A DNA stretch of 64,000 bases, taken from assembly GCA_958295815.1 (NCBI GenBank), contig OY282374.1, forward strand, positions 4,244,682 to 4,308,681, in the 5' to 3' direction. The DNA is from Candidatus Poribacteria bacterium (GTDB lineage: Bacteria > Poribacteria > WGA-4E > WGA-3G). The translations under genes and the position numbers were made by a program. The first letter of the stretch is position 1. Each line of letters begins with the position of its first letter. Positions 7,246 to 15,569 of the stretch are shown piece by piece. Below the pieces are notes generated by a model. The model made no database searches and was not told the DNA's origin. It saw only the letters and a program-made list of their open reading frames with translations.

Positions 7246-9702
7246 CTACACGCCAAACCAATACCGACACTTAATCAGAAAGATATTCTTCCCAGGATCC
7301 GTAAAACTACTTCTCAAGCGATGCACAGGTCGAAACTCAAGCTCTGCGTTTCCAACATCTTCTAACGCAATCTCACGCGACTGAGACCAAACCAAAAACA
7401 ATGTACTCCCAGGACGAAATTCCCAGCGAAGGACTGTGTTGCCTCTCAACGAACGCATGTGGAAATCAGGATTTCGCTTCAGCGGATACGGTTTGAACTC
7501 ATAAGACTTCGGTTCAATCAATTCCTTGAAATTGGAATAGTCACCTATGGTAATGAACGGTTGCACGTAGAACTGAAGGCTCAACGTCGGGGTAAAACTA
7601 ATATTCGCGCGCGTCGTAAAGTCAAGCGTTTGCGCTGTTAATTCCCCATAGACGTAGTGGTTTTCGATGCGTCCATTAATGTCTTCTTCAACTAACTCGA
7701 CCCATTGGGCATCGAAAATGCGGTAACGATACATCGGTCCAATACTCAGTTCAATATTTGACATAGGGCGAATCTTTAAGCTAAGTGTGACTTCTTTTTC
7801 AGAACTCTTGTTATCATCGTCCCATGCGAAAATCGGATTCAATTCCAGCTGAACCATTTTACGGCTATCGGTAGAAAATCGAGAAAAAATCCACCAACCC
7901 GCAGGATTTTTTATCAACGTCCCGCCGCGTCTCACATCCTCGTCCCTAAATGACTCCAAATTCCGTCCGACCCATAGGTCATACTCCCAATAGTTTTTCA
8001 GTTTACCATCCGTCCATATCTCGGAATAGCGACCAATACTAACACCGTCATAATTCCATTCTCGCCAGCCATAGAACCCCAAACTAACCTCTCGGAAAAT
8101 GCTAAACGGCTGCTCTTTTTTGAACATGAGATCATAGAACCATCTCATCATATCGCCGCGCTGCGCGTAACCTATGTCATTTATTTCTAACTCTGGGGAG
8201 AGCACATTAAAATTGGTAAAAAGTCTCCACCAACCCCCCTGTTTCTGAAAATCGATGCTCGCAAGGTACCCCGACTTACGCGCCTCAAGTTCTCCCGCTT
8301 GGCTCGCTGCTAACATTCCGCTTATCTGGTACCGTTCCTTCGCAAACTTTAAGTCCCAGTCAAGACCACCTACATAAGCGGCATTCGAGGCACGTCGGTT
8401 CACTGCCGTTGTTATCAGTCCGACGCGAGAATTACCTTCCAAGATATCCTGTGTCACTCGACCCACAAAGTAATTTGTCAACGGCTCAACAAGGAAATCG
8501 CGGCTCTTACCTTTTTCTTTTATCTGCGCATGCTCCGGTGCCGTGACCGCTTCGATGATACCGAAGGAGGTATTGCTATTGGTTCTTCCGACGATCTTCG
8601 CAGCACCCAGAATCGTTGTCGATTCTGGACGATTCAGTTCCATGGCACCTTCTGGAATCTCAAAATGTCCGGGTTGCCGTCCAATCCGCCGTGAGTAAAA
8701 TAACCGACGTTCCCCGCCGCCGAAGTTAAAAATGGATGAACCCTTGACGAAAAAGGGTCTACGTTCCTCAAAAAACTCTTCATAAGCAGAAAGATTCAAG
8801 GTAGCAGGGTCCGCCTCCACCTGTCCAAAATCCGGATTGACTGTGGCATTGAGGGTTGTCCCCGTGGTAATTCCATATTGGACATCGCCGCCAACATTTC
8901 CCCACAGATTAGCATCGCTGTTTAAGGTCGTCCTGCCCATCGCATAAGGCATCACTTCCAAATGCCGAGATGGATGTATATTCTCTATCCCTATCAGATC
9001 ACCAAAATGCGATATCCAACCGGGTTCACCCTTCTTAATCAAACGCCAATGAGAACGCTCTTTCCTACGGCTAATCTCCCGTTCCACCTGGAGTCCCCAC
9101 GTATATTTATCTTTCGGAGAAAAGCGGAACATATAAAACGGAATCCGGCATTCCACTGCCCAACCATTTTTGTGAATCCGAGTTTCCGCTTCCCATACAC
9201 CGTCCCATGCATTGTTCCAGCCATCCTCACCGCCGCCACCGACAATACCGTCTATAACAGAACCAGAAGGATAAATAGTAAACGAAAAACCGCGCTGCCG
9301 GTTGTAATGTGGGTCAAGAATAATTTGGATCTTATCCGAGTCAACATAGTCGTCTCGCCTGACGAGACGGGAGACTATTTTATCGGGTTCACTGTCATAG
9401 CACATAACCCCAAAATAGACTGCCTCATCATCGTAGGCAACTTGAAATGCAGTCCGTTCAGAGACAGGCTCCCCTTCATCCGGATCGCGTTGGCGAAAAC
9501 CTTCGTGAAGTGGCGCAGTCTTCCAGATATCGTCATCCAAAATGCCATCTAATCGTGGTGGTGTGCTTTTAATGCGGACAGCAGTCGCAACTCTATGAGC
9601 GGATTCTGTTTCTGTTTCAGCCAGCACCATGTCTGGAAATTGTAAAACACAAAACGTCCAAAACAACATCCAAACACGCCAAAAGTTTGGCTTAATTTCC
9701 AA
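7246..9702 (-). CDS. DUF5916 protein with N-terminal CBM9-like domain
   Basis: A secreted protein of about 818 residues. After a signal peptide (WRVWMLFWTFCVLQFPDMVLA) comes a carbohydrate-binding-module-9-like domain (PRLDGILDDDIWKTAP, DEAVYFGVMCYDSEPD), then the DUF5916 region with PDFGQVEADPATLNLSAYE and FFEERRPFFVKG, which are hallmark segments, and alternating strands to the C-terminus that suggest an outer-membrane barrel. The chosen start is the TTG at 9702, six bases after AGGAGA; an ATG at 9738 in the same frame lacks a ribosome site. Substrate and export role are unknown for the family. Confidence 0.85.
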   Translation of the reverse strand: MEIKPNFWRVWMLFWTFCVLQFPDMVLAETETESAHRVATAVRIKSTPPRLDGILDDDIWKTAPLHEGFRQRDPDEGEPVSERTAFQVAYDDEAVYFGVMCYDSEPDKIVSRLVRRDDYVDSDKIQIILDPHYNRQRGFSFTIYPSGSVIDGIVGGGGEDGWNNAWDGVWEAETRIHKNGWAVECRIPFYMFRFSPKDKYTWGLQVEREISRRKERSHWRLIKKGEPGWISHFGDLIGIENIHPSRHLEVMPYAMGRTTLNSDANLWGNVGGDVQYGITTGTTLNATVNPDFGQVEADPATLNLSAYEEFFEERRPFFVKGSSIFNFGGGERRLFYSRRIGRQPGHFEIPEGAMELNRPESTTILGAAKIVGRTNSNTSFGIIEAVTAPEHAQIKEKGKSRDFLVEPLTNYFVGRVTQDILEGNSRVGLITTAVNRRASNAAYVGGLDWDLKFAKERYQISGMLAASQAGELEARKSGYLASIDFQKQGGWWRLFTNFNVLSPELEINDIGYAQRGDMMRWFYDLMFKKEQPFSIFREVSLGFYGWREWNYDGVSIGRYSEIWTDGKLKNYWEYDLWVGRNLESFRDEDVRRGGTLIKNPAGWWIFSRFSTDSRKMVQLELNPIFAWDDDNKSSEKEVTLSLKIRPMSNIELSIGPMYRYRIFDAQWVELVEEDINGRIENHYVYGELTAQTLDFTTRANISFTPTLSLQFYVQPFITIGDYSNFKELIEPKSYEFKPYPLKRNPDFHMRSLRGNTVLRWEFRPGSTLFLVWSQSREIALEDVGNAELEFRPVHRLRSSFTDPGKNIFLIKCRYWFGV

Positions 9703-9898
9703 TCGCTTTCTCCTCGATCTTCTGAAGAATACTGACATTCAAGTTCGGTAAAACCCAACCAGCCTTATGTTTGTTCGGGTCCCCGTGCCCGTCAACTCAC
9801 TATCACAACATTCCCTATTTTGAGGGTCAAATTCTATTAGGCTTGTCCGTTTAACCATTGAAACCCAGTTCGGGCAAAAAACTTCAAAATTCTTGAAA

Positions 9899-10366
9899 TC
9901 AGTCAGCAACCTCTGTCCCGCATTGCGGACAGGAGGCCCCCCACGTTGAACGCCTACCCTCACCGCAAACATCGCAGGTCCCCAACGGAAATTCATCCGG
10001 CTTCGCACGGCTGCCACCCTTCTTGTAGGTGATGATGCGCCACACCGTTTCGCCATCCTCTTCATAACAGATCCAGACACCTTCTTTCCTACCATCAGCT
10101 GAGCCACCATCATGTTTCCGATACGGACCGCCCCATTTACGGTTCCCATTCTCGTAATAACACATGTACTCGCCTTCGTTCTTCCCATCGCGGAAAGAGG
10201 CTTCACTCGATATGTTTCCATTCTTATGATATTGAATCCAAAGTCCCTCTTTTTTACCCTCAATATAGCCACCTTCGCTACGCTTATTACCGTTGGCATA
10301 GTAAGTGACCCAATAACCATGCTTCTTGCCGTTGCGCATTTCGCCATCTGTAAGTGATTTTGCCAT
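9899..10366 (-). CDS. MORN/YwqK-type repeat protein with C-terminal zinc ribbon, paralog 1
   Basis: A 155-residue protein of MORN-like repeats (GKKHGYWVTYYANGNKRSEG, GKKEGLWIQYHKNGN, GKNEGEYMCYYENGN, GRKEGVWICYEEDG) followed by a C-terminal zinc ribbon with two CxxC pairs (CDVCGEG, CPQCGTE). The repeats are of the YwqK type, some of which are annotated as antitoxins; no toxin gene is adjacent. The start ATG (10366) is set by alignment with the paralog at 11263-11730, which has the same length and order. The frame stays open to 10447, but that part overlaps a structured leader. Confidence 0.85.
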   Translation of the reverse strand: MAKSLTDGEMRNGKKHGYWVTYYANGNKRSEGGYIEGKKEGLWIQYHKNGNISSEASFRDGKNEGEYMCYYENGNRKWGGPYRKHDGGSADGRKEGVWICYEEDGETVWRIITYKKGGSRAKPDEFPLGTCDVCGEGRRSTWGASCPQCGTEVAD

Positions 10367-10442
10367 AGTTAAATTTGTGGGACGCGATATCCTCGGTATA
10401 TGTCTAAACATATACCCTAACAGCGCGTCCCAATTTCCTCCT
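10367..10442 (-). promoter_or_regulatory. Structured 5' leader of MORN paralog 1
   Basis: On the coding strand, AGGAGGAAATT is followed by a nested hairpin: outer stem GGGACGCG / CGCGTCCC and inner stem GGTATATGT / ACATATACC with a 4-base loop. Twelve bases then lead to the ATG. The same plan (AGGAGGAA, GGGACG stem, ATG) recurs ahead of paralog 2. Folding would bring the strong Shine-Dalgarno to roughly 16 bases from the start codon, so a control of translation is possible. Confidence 0.45.
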
Positions 10443-10467
10443 ATCAATTGTGGTCAAGAGATCGCTC

Positions 10468-11241
10468 CTATCGTTTGATCTTCCCCCATGTCGTTGTCAA
10501 TCTGTTGGTAGGTGAAACAGCGAGGGCTTTCTCAATCCCTTCATTCATAATCGTATTCAAGTCGTCTTCACTGAGAGCTACATTGAAAATAACGACTTCG
10601 TCAAGCACCCCGCTAAAGTCCCATCCGGCTCCACCTTTCCAACGCGTTAACCAAATAGAACCACCATCGTGTTGTTCAGTGAAATCTGGTTCTCCCACAC
10701 CTATATCAGCGACGGCTTCGCCATCAACATAGAGGATGAGCGTCTTGCCATCGTGCGTTAAAGCCACAAAAGTCCACTCATCCATTTCCCAAGTCCCGCC
10801 TCGAACCGCACTATTGTCTATTCCGCCGTTGGAGATGAAACTCCCATAAAAATCGGTCGGACCGATGAGAATATTCGGGTTGTGCCAATCGCGCTCTATG
10901 AGACGAACATGCGGACCCGAAGGGTTACCGAGAGGTTTCACCCAGAGCAGATATGTAAATCCGTCGAGAAAGTCATCGACTGTTTTGCTCGCTGGGATAA
11001 CCACATGATTCGTCCCATCAAACTCAATCCCCTTACCATCCTTTCCGTCAACACGCTGCGCATCAACAATCTCACCGTCATTTCCATTGCCGGAAGAATC
11101 TATAACCTCGTCGCCTTTCCCCTGATCAAACTGCCAGATTCCCATAACGGTTTCTGGATCAATTTCGGACGTGCTTTCCTGAACCCATATCCCACCAATA
11201 CAGATAACTATCATAGCAATCAAAGCATTTATAACTTTCAT
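10468..11241 (-). CDS. Secreted LamG-domain protein with C-terminal TTWG signature
   Basis: A 257-residue protein with a signal peptide (MKVINALIAMIVICIGGIWV) and one LamG/concanavalin-like domain (residues about 35-230; GIWQFDQGKGDEVIDSSGNG, FTYLLWVKP, GVLDEVVIFNVALSEDD). LamG domains bind sugars or proteins outside the cell. The C-terminus, AVSPTNRLTTTWGKIKR, carries the signature shared by five secreted proteins in this window. It lies between two MORN/zinc-ribbon paralogs on the same strand, so the three may be co-transcribed. The ATG follows AAGGAGACTGGAACG. Confidence 0.88.
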   Translation of the reverse strand: MKVINALIAMIVICIGGIWVQESTSEIDPETVMGIWQFDQGKGDEVIDSSGNGNDGEIVDAQRVDGKDGKGIEFDGTNHVVIPASKTVDDFLDGFTYLLWVKPLGNPSGPHVRLIERDWHNPNILIGPTDFYGSFISNGGIDNSAVRGGTWEMDEWTFVALTHDGKTLILYVDGEAVADIGVGEPDFTEQHDGGSIWLTRWKGGAGWDFSGVLDEVVIFNVALSEDDLNTIMNEGIEKALAVSPTNRLTTTWGKIKR

Positions 11242-11262
11242 CGTTCCAGTCTCCTTGTCAAA

Positions 11263-11730
11263 TTATGCATCCAGTTCATTACCGCACTGCGGACAAGTCT
11301 TACCCCACTTTAAACGTCTCCCCTCGCCACAAACCTCACAAACACCCAACGGATATTCATCCGGTTTCGCTCGGCTACCCCCTTTTTTATAGGTTACAAT
11401 TAGCCACACCGTCTTCCCATCTTCTTCGTAACCGTAAAACGGTCCCTCCTTTTTGCCATCGTAGGACTTACCTACATGTTTAGGAAAAGCACCCCTGGAC
11501 CTAAGGTTCCCATTCTCATAATAAGTGAGACAAAGACCTTCATATTTCCCATCGCGAAAGGTGGATTCACCTGCTACATTTCCATTTTTATGGTAATTGA
11601 TCCAAGGTCCTTCCTTTTTACCTGCGACGTAGCCACCTTCACTACGCTTATTACCATTCGCATAATAGGTAATCCAATAACCATGCTTCTTGCCATCAAC
11701 CATTTCGCCATCGGTGAGTGATCTCGCCAT
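11263..11730 (-). CDS. MORN/YwqK-type repeat protein with C-terminal zinc ribbon, paralog 2
   Basis: 155 residues, collinear with the paralog at 9899-10366: MARSLTDGEMVDGKKHGYW, then MORN-like repeats ending in YYENGN and YEEDGK motifs, then the zinc ribbon CEVCGEGRR and CPQCGNE. Here the frame is closed upstream (a TAG precedes the leader), which fixes the ATG and by comparison the start of paralog 1. The two paralogs bracket a LamG gene, so a local duplication followed by insertion, or duplication of a two-gene unit with loss, is likely. Function unknown. Confidence 0.85.
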   Translation of the reverse strand: MARSLTDGEMVDGKKHGYWITYYANGNKRSEGGYVAGKKEGPWINYHKNGNVAGESTFRDGKYEGLCLTYYENGNLRSRGAFPKHVGKSYDGKKEGPFYGYEEDGKTVWLIVTYKKGGSRAKPDEYPLGVCEVCGEGRRLKWGKTCPQCGNELDA

Positions 11731-11796
11731 AATTGCTTTGGGAACGCGGCACGTCTGGTATATCCTTATGATAGCACGTCCCTACTTCCTCCTAAA
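11731..11796 (-). promoter_or_regulatory. Structured 5' leader of MORN paralog 2
   Basis: On the coding strand, AGGAGGAAGTA is followed by GGGACG and, 36 bases on, CG-T-TCCC, which pair with one bulge; then AAAGCAATT and the ATG. The plan matches the leader of paralog 1 although the loop sequence differs. Confidence 0.4.
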
Positions 11797-11842
11797 CTCT
11801 TAAAAGAATACCACACATTTCAAAAGTGGTCAAAGAATAAGC

Positions 11843-12361
11843 CTATAACACCTCGTCAAGATACGCCTCAATTTTCTCCAATGTCTTCTTACCGATGCCT
11901 TTGAAACCCTTGAGCTTCCCTTCGTCGATCGCTGCTCGTAGAGAAACGAGGCTGTCCACACCAACTTCTTCATACAACCGCTTAATCGTCTTGGCACCCA
12001 GCCCAGAGATAGGCACAAGCTCTACAACCGTCCGTGGCGTATCACCTGCAAACTCCTCAAGTTTCGCGCTAGTACCAGTCTCCAAAAACTCCTCAACGAT
12101 TTTAGCCACAACTTCACCGGCTCCCGGTATCTCCTCTATCAATCGACCTTGGGCAATCAGATCCGACATCGGCTCCGGAAACCGAGAAATATAATTCGAC
12201 AACCACGGATACCGCGTCGCGTGCTCTTCTGGATAGTCTGCAATAATCAAAAACGTATGGAGTTCTAAGAACTTTTGCGCAATCTCATCATTCTGATGCC
12301 AGCGTGTCCGTCCTTTGGCATCAATGTAAGATCCCTCTTCTAAGTTTTTCTCATCACTCAC
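11843..12361 (-). CDS. Helix-hairpin-helix protein resembling the N-terminal part of PolX
   Basis: A 172-residue protein made of HhH elements. About residues 28-65 hold an IAQKFLELHTFLIIADYPEE segment like the 8-kDa domain of DNA polymerase beta/PolX, followed by EEIPGAGEVVAKIVEEFLETG, VPISGLGAKTIKRLYEEVGV and GFKGIGKKTLEKIEAYLDEV. No polymerase palm or PHP domain follows, so it is not a full PolX. It probably binds DNA; repair is a guess. Its ATG overlaps the stop of the upstream WD40 gene (ATGA), so the two are translationally coupled. Confidence 0.8.
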   Translation of the reverse strand: MSDEKNLEEGSYIDAKGRTRWHQNDEIAQKFLELHTFLIIADYPEEHATRYPWLSNYISRFPEPMSDLIAQGRLIEEIPGAGEVVAKIVEEFLETGTSAKLEEFAGDTPRTVVELVPISGLGAKTIKRLYEEVGVDSLVSLRAAIDEGKLKGFKGIGKKTLEKIEAYLDEVL

Positions 12362-13392
12362 TGTTCATTCCTCCAATGTAATACCTGAATCGTGGCATCC
12401 CAAAGTGCTATTGCCAAATAGGCACCATCTGGTGAAAAGGCTAACGATTGGATACCAGTCGGATAAGTTTCCCAAATTACTGATTCCGCTTCGGAGATGT
12501 CCCACACCCGAAGATAACCCGATTCATCACCTGAAGCAAGATAATCGGAAGTCGGCGAAAACGCAAGCGCACGTGTCCAATACGCTTCAAACCCGGATTT
12601 CGCAAGGAGCTGTCTACCCGTTTTAATCTCCCAAACGCGGATCCCCGATTCAGCATTCTTTTGCGTGTCAACGGCTAACAATGCCGCATCCGGTGAAAAT
12701 AGCACGTTCCACACCCCCAAAATCTCGCCAGTGTTGAAAACATGCGTTGGCTCTTCGTCGGTTGTGTTCCAGATCTCAACGGCTGTCCGGTGTCCCTCAC
12801 CATCTCGGTAACTCCCCTCCGCTGCAGCAATCAACTGACCATTATCAGAAAGCGTGAGACCGTTCCTAACCGGCAAATTTGTCTGAAGCGTTTTCAACTT
12901 TTGGGTAGATCCTACACTTTTCCCAGTTTTCGGATCTTGCTCGACAAGTTGCCATATCTCCACCTCATCATCACCTTTCGACAACACTGCGAACGCACCA
13001 TCCGCAGACAGACTACCGCTTTCATACTCACCATTCGTCAGATGCGTTTCATTACCACTCTCTATTGAGAGAACAGTGACGTTGTCACTCGCGTCCTGAA
13101 CTAACAGTTGATTCGTCCCAGTAGAATAGGCGAACCACCGCTTCGCGTTGATATTCCTGATTTCCCGTTTTTGTCGGTTTTGGACGTCCCATTCCACCAC
13201 GGTGCCGCCCATTCCTTTTGCTATCAACTTCACGCTGTCACTGCTAAACGCCATCTGTCGAGCCACATCAGAGAGCAACCTATCGAGTCGCGGCTCCTGA
13301 CGTTCACCAAGCTGAAAAGCGAACTCCAAGGTTGCACCTTGAACCGATAAGCATAACAAATTAAGCAGAAAAAAAACAAACAATCTTTGCAT
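12358..13392 (-). CDS. Secreted WD40-repeat protein
   Basis: A 344-residue protein with a signal peptide (MQRLFVFFLLNLLCLSVQGA) and several WD40 blades: AFSSDSVKLIAKGMGGTVVEW, ALAFSPTSDYLASGDESGYL (LRVWDI) and SLAFSPDGAYLAIALWDATI (QVLHW). WD40 proteins are propeller scaffolds for protein binding; no enzyme motif is seen. The ATG at 13392 is chosen because the signal peptide begins there; the longer frame runs back through a dispersed repeat and is not believable as protein. It overlaps the downstream HhH gene by four bases. Confidence 0.85.
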   Translation of the reverse strand: MQRLFVFFLLNLLCLSVQGATLEFAFQLGERQEPRLDRLLSDVARQMAFSSDSVKLIAKGMGGTVVEWDVQNRQKREIRNINAKRWFAYSTGTNQLLVQDASDNVTVLSIESGNETHLTNGEYESGSLSADGAFAVLSKGDDEVEIWQLVEQDPKTGKSVGSTQKLKTLQTNLPVRNGLTLSDNGQLIAAAEGSYRDGEGHRTAVEIWNTTDEEPTHVFNTGEILGVWNVLFSPDAALLAVDTQKNAESGIRVWEIKTGRQLLAKSGFEAYWTRALAFSPTSDYLASGDESGYLRVWDISEAESVIWETYPTGIQSLAFSPDGAYLAIALWDATIQVLHWRNEQ

Positions 13393-13402
13393 ATAGTTCT
13401 CT

Positions 13403-13654
13403 TGTAGGAGGGATCTCCATATTTTGCCCATACGTGGCAAAATATGTCTTTGCTTTACATTTCCCGACTCTTTCTGACCGCTGATGGCTGACCGCTGACT
13501 GCTACTTGTAGGAGGGATCTCCAAATTTTGCCCATACGTGGCAAAATATGTCTTTGCTTTACATTTCCCGACTCTTTCTGACCGCTACTGCTACTTGTAG
13601 GAGGGATCTCCGAATCCCGACATACCACTGTAGGAGCTACCTCCCGGTCGCGAC
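13403..13654. repeat. Dispersed hairpin repeat, three tandem units
   Basis: Three units starting TGTAGGAGGGATCTCC at 13403, 13507 and 13596. The first two contain the hairpin ATTTTGCC / GGCAAAAT followed by TGTCTTTGCTTTACATTTCCCGACTC and a CTGACCG-type heptamer tail; the third is the short form without hairpin. They occupy the upstream region of the WD40 gene. Confidence 0.8.
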
Positions 13655-13766
13655 TTACCCAACCAAATTGATTAAAAAGGCGAAAACTGAATAGTCTTTC
13701 ATATAATAATAAAGAAGTAGGGCTGAGGTCCAGAGACCTCGCCCTACCATCCCACAGCAAATTACA

Positions 13767-15515
13767 CTATTCATAAAGTTCCGTCGCGGTTTCACCCCGC
13801 GCGAAACGGTGTGCGGTTTGCACAGCAGAATCGTTTCCAGCATTTCTGCGGATATCCGTCGCCCATCGTGCCAACCCAACTATCAACTGATTTCTGGCAG
13901 GATGCGTCTCACACGTTTTCCACTCCTCAGACACCATGTAAATCGAACTGAGGAGTTCGTCGCCGTTATCATCCTTGAGGATACACAGCCCCATTTCAGC
14001 CATTAACCGCTCCGCAGAGCATCCCGCATTAAGATACTCGCGGGTACGCCGTCCAATCTCTTGGATGCGGACAGATTCAACGCTATCCATAATTTCAGCA
14101 ATTGCTGCGTCTTCATCAAGGTCTTTAGGCGTTGCAGATGTTCTTGACGCTGTAATCGGTTGATGTCGAATGTTGAGCCATCGGTTATTGAAAAATCGCC
14201 ATGCAGCATGGTAAAGTGCCTTAGCAGCGACCTTAGTTCCTCCGTATCGAAGCACCTTTCTAACCGCTGACGACAATTCCATTTCATCCTTTAAATCCCA
14301 CCAACCGGGACTCATATTCACCGGTGTCCTTGACATCCGATCCCCAGCAGTCATGACCATGGTTGTAACAAGCGTATTTATGGGGACACCGGCAGTCAGC
14401 ATTTCCGTTACGGCATCAAAAACTTCATCGAGATCACCACTCACCAGAGCCGCTGAAAATTTATCTTCGTCGTAATCAACAGTACTCTGCGCCGATGTCT
14501 CCTGCGGAAGTTCGTCAAAGATATGATCAATTTCTTCCAGCTTTTGGATAGCTTCACGGTGAAGTTCCCCCGGTCTACCACGTCCTTGTCCAAGGATTTT
14601 TGCACCGAGGTTGCAAACTAATTCCCCAGTTAACGCCCACCCGAACCGTTCCTGCAATTCAGCCAAGTGTGCAAGATTGATGAGGTTGTTTGAATGGTTG
14701 AGGAAAAAGGATTCGGCTGCACACTCAAAAAAGAGCGGAATGATTTTATCATCATGTCCACCTAAACGCCTTGCAGTGATGAGACACTTTTCAATGCCTT
14801 CCCACTCCTTATCAGCGGTGAACACCTTAATCCAGTCTTCTAATTTCTGCCAATCAATGGGAGGTGGTAAGGGTTGACGATCAGGTCGATCGCCGAGTCT
14901 ACCCGCCGCACCTGACGCAGACATCATCAGCGGAATGAGACGGTCTTCGGGTTCATACATATGTGCAACCTTCAACCCGTTCATCATCATTGCCAGACTT
15001 CTGCCACCGTTAAACGCATCCTCATTCGTAGAAATATGTCGTCCCATGTGCCTAACCATTATCTCCAACGTCTCTTCTTCGGAAACGCCTTTTGCTAACA
15101 TAATGGCTATAGCTTTAGAAAGCGTCCAACTGTCGTGGGATAGCAAACCCTCTTTCAAAAGAAGAAAATGGGCATCATCTCGTTTCTTTCCACCGCTGAC
15201 GACATCCACATAAATATCGTTATCCCGAATCTCAACAGGAAATGTGGCGAGATCATCACAACCACCCGTGAAACATCCACCACCCTCCATGTCATAACTC
15301 CAACCGTGCCAATCACACGATAAAACACCCTTCCTGACGCGTCCCCGCACCAATGGATATCCCATGTGTGGACACTGATTATCCGTCGCGTAGACGGAAC
15401 CTTCATGTTGAAAGAGTGCAATACTGTGTCCTTCAACCCGGACTGCCCTCGGTTTTCCATCTGAAACGTCGCTGAGGGCTGCGACCTTAACGAAATTTCC
15501 GTTCCCTTTTAACAC
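13767..15515 (-). CDS. Rieske [2Fe-2S] protein with large uncharacterised helical domain, paralog A
   Basis: 582 residues. The N-terminal domain (about 1-105) is a Rieske ferredoxin with cluster ligands Cys48-x-His50 and Cys67-x2-His70 (CPHMGYPL, CDWHGW). The remaining 470 or so residues are predicted mostly helical (for example NLINLAHLAELQERFGWALT, MVSEEWKTCETHPARNQLIV) and match no family I can name. There is no mononuclear-iron 2-His-1-carboxylate motif I can place, so it is not a plain ring-hydroxylating oxygenase. The GTG start follows GAGGAGGAGAGCA. It is a tandem paralog of the next gene, 54 bases away, and likely forms an operon with it. Confidence 0.85.
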   Translation of the reverse strand: MLKGNGNFVKVAALSDVSDGKPRAVRVEGHSIALFQHEGSVYATDNQCPHMGYPLVRGRVRKGVLSCDWHGWSYDMEGGGCFTGGCDDLATFPVEIRDNDIYVDVVSGGKKRDDAHFLLLKEGLLSHDSWTLSKAIAIMLAKGVSEEETLEIMVRHMGRHISTNEDAFNGGRSLAMMMNGLKVAHMYEPEDRLIPLMMSASGAAGRLGDRPDRQPLPPPIDWQKLEDWIKVFTADKEWEGIEKCLITARRLGGHDDKIIPLFFECAAESFFLNHSNNLINLAHLAELQERFGWALTGELVCNLGAKILGQGRGRPGELHREAIQKLEEIDHIFDELPQETSAQSTVDYDEDKFSAALVSGDLDEVFDAVTEMLTAGVPINTLVTTMVMTAGDRMSRTPVNMSPGWWDLKDEMELSSAVRKVLRYGGTKVAAKALYHAAWRFFNNRWLNIRHQPITASRTSATPKDLDEDAAIAEIMDSVESVRIQEIGRRTREYLNAGCSAERLMAEMGLCILKDDNGDELLSSIYMVSEEWKTCETHPARNQLIVGLARWATDIRRNAGNDSAVQTAHRFARGETATELYE

Positions 15516-15569
15516 TGCTCTCCTCCTCTTACAATCTGATCGATCACAATAAATCGGGTCGATAAGACA

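Noticed and set aside
9739-10347. 202-residue ORF opposing the MORN frame on the same strand
   Set aside because: It is an off-frame shadow of the MORN/zinc-ribbon gene and its residues lack any family pattern.
11843-12361. Full-length PolX DNA polymerase
   Set aside because: Only the N-terminal HhH part is present; there is no palm or PHP domain in any frame nearby.
13455-13760. ORFs across the 13.4-13.7 kb repeats
   Set aside because: They encode the repeat itself; the same peptide text recurs in other repeat copies.
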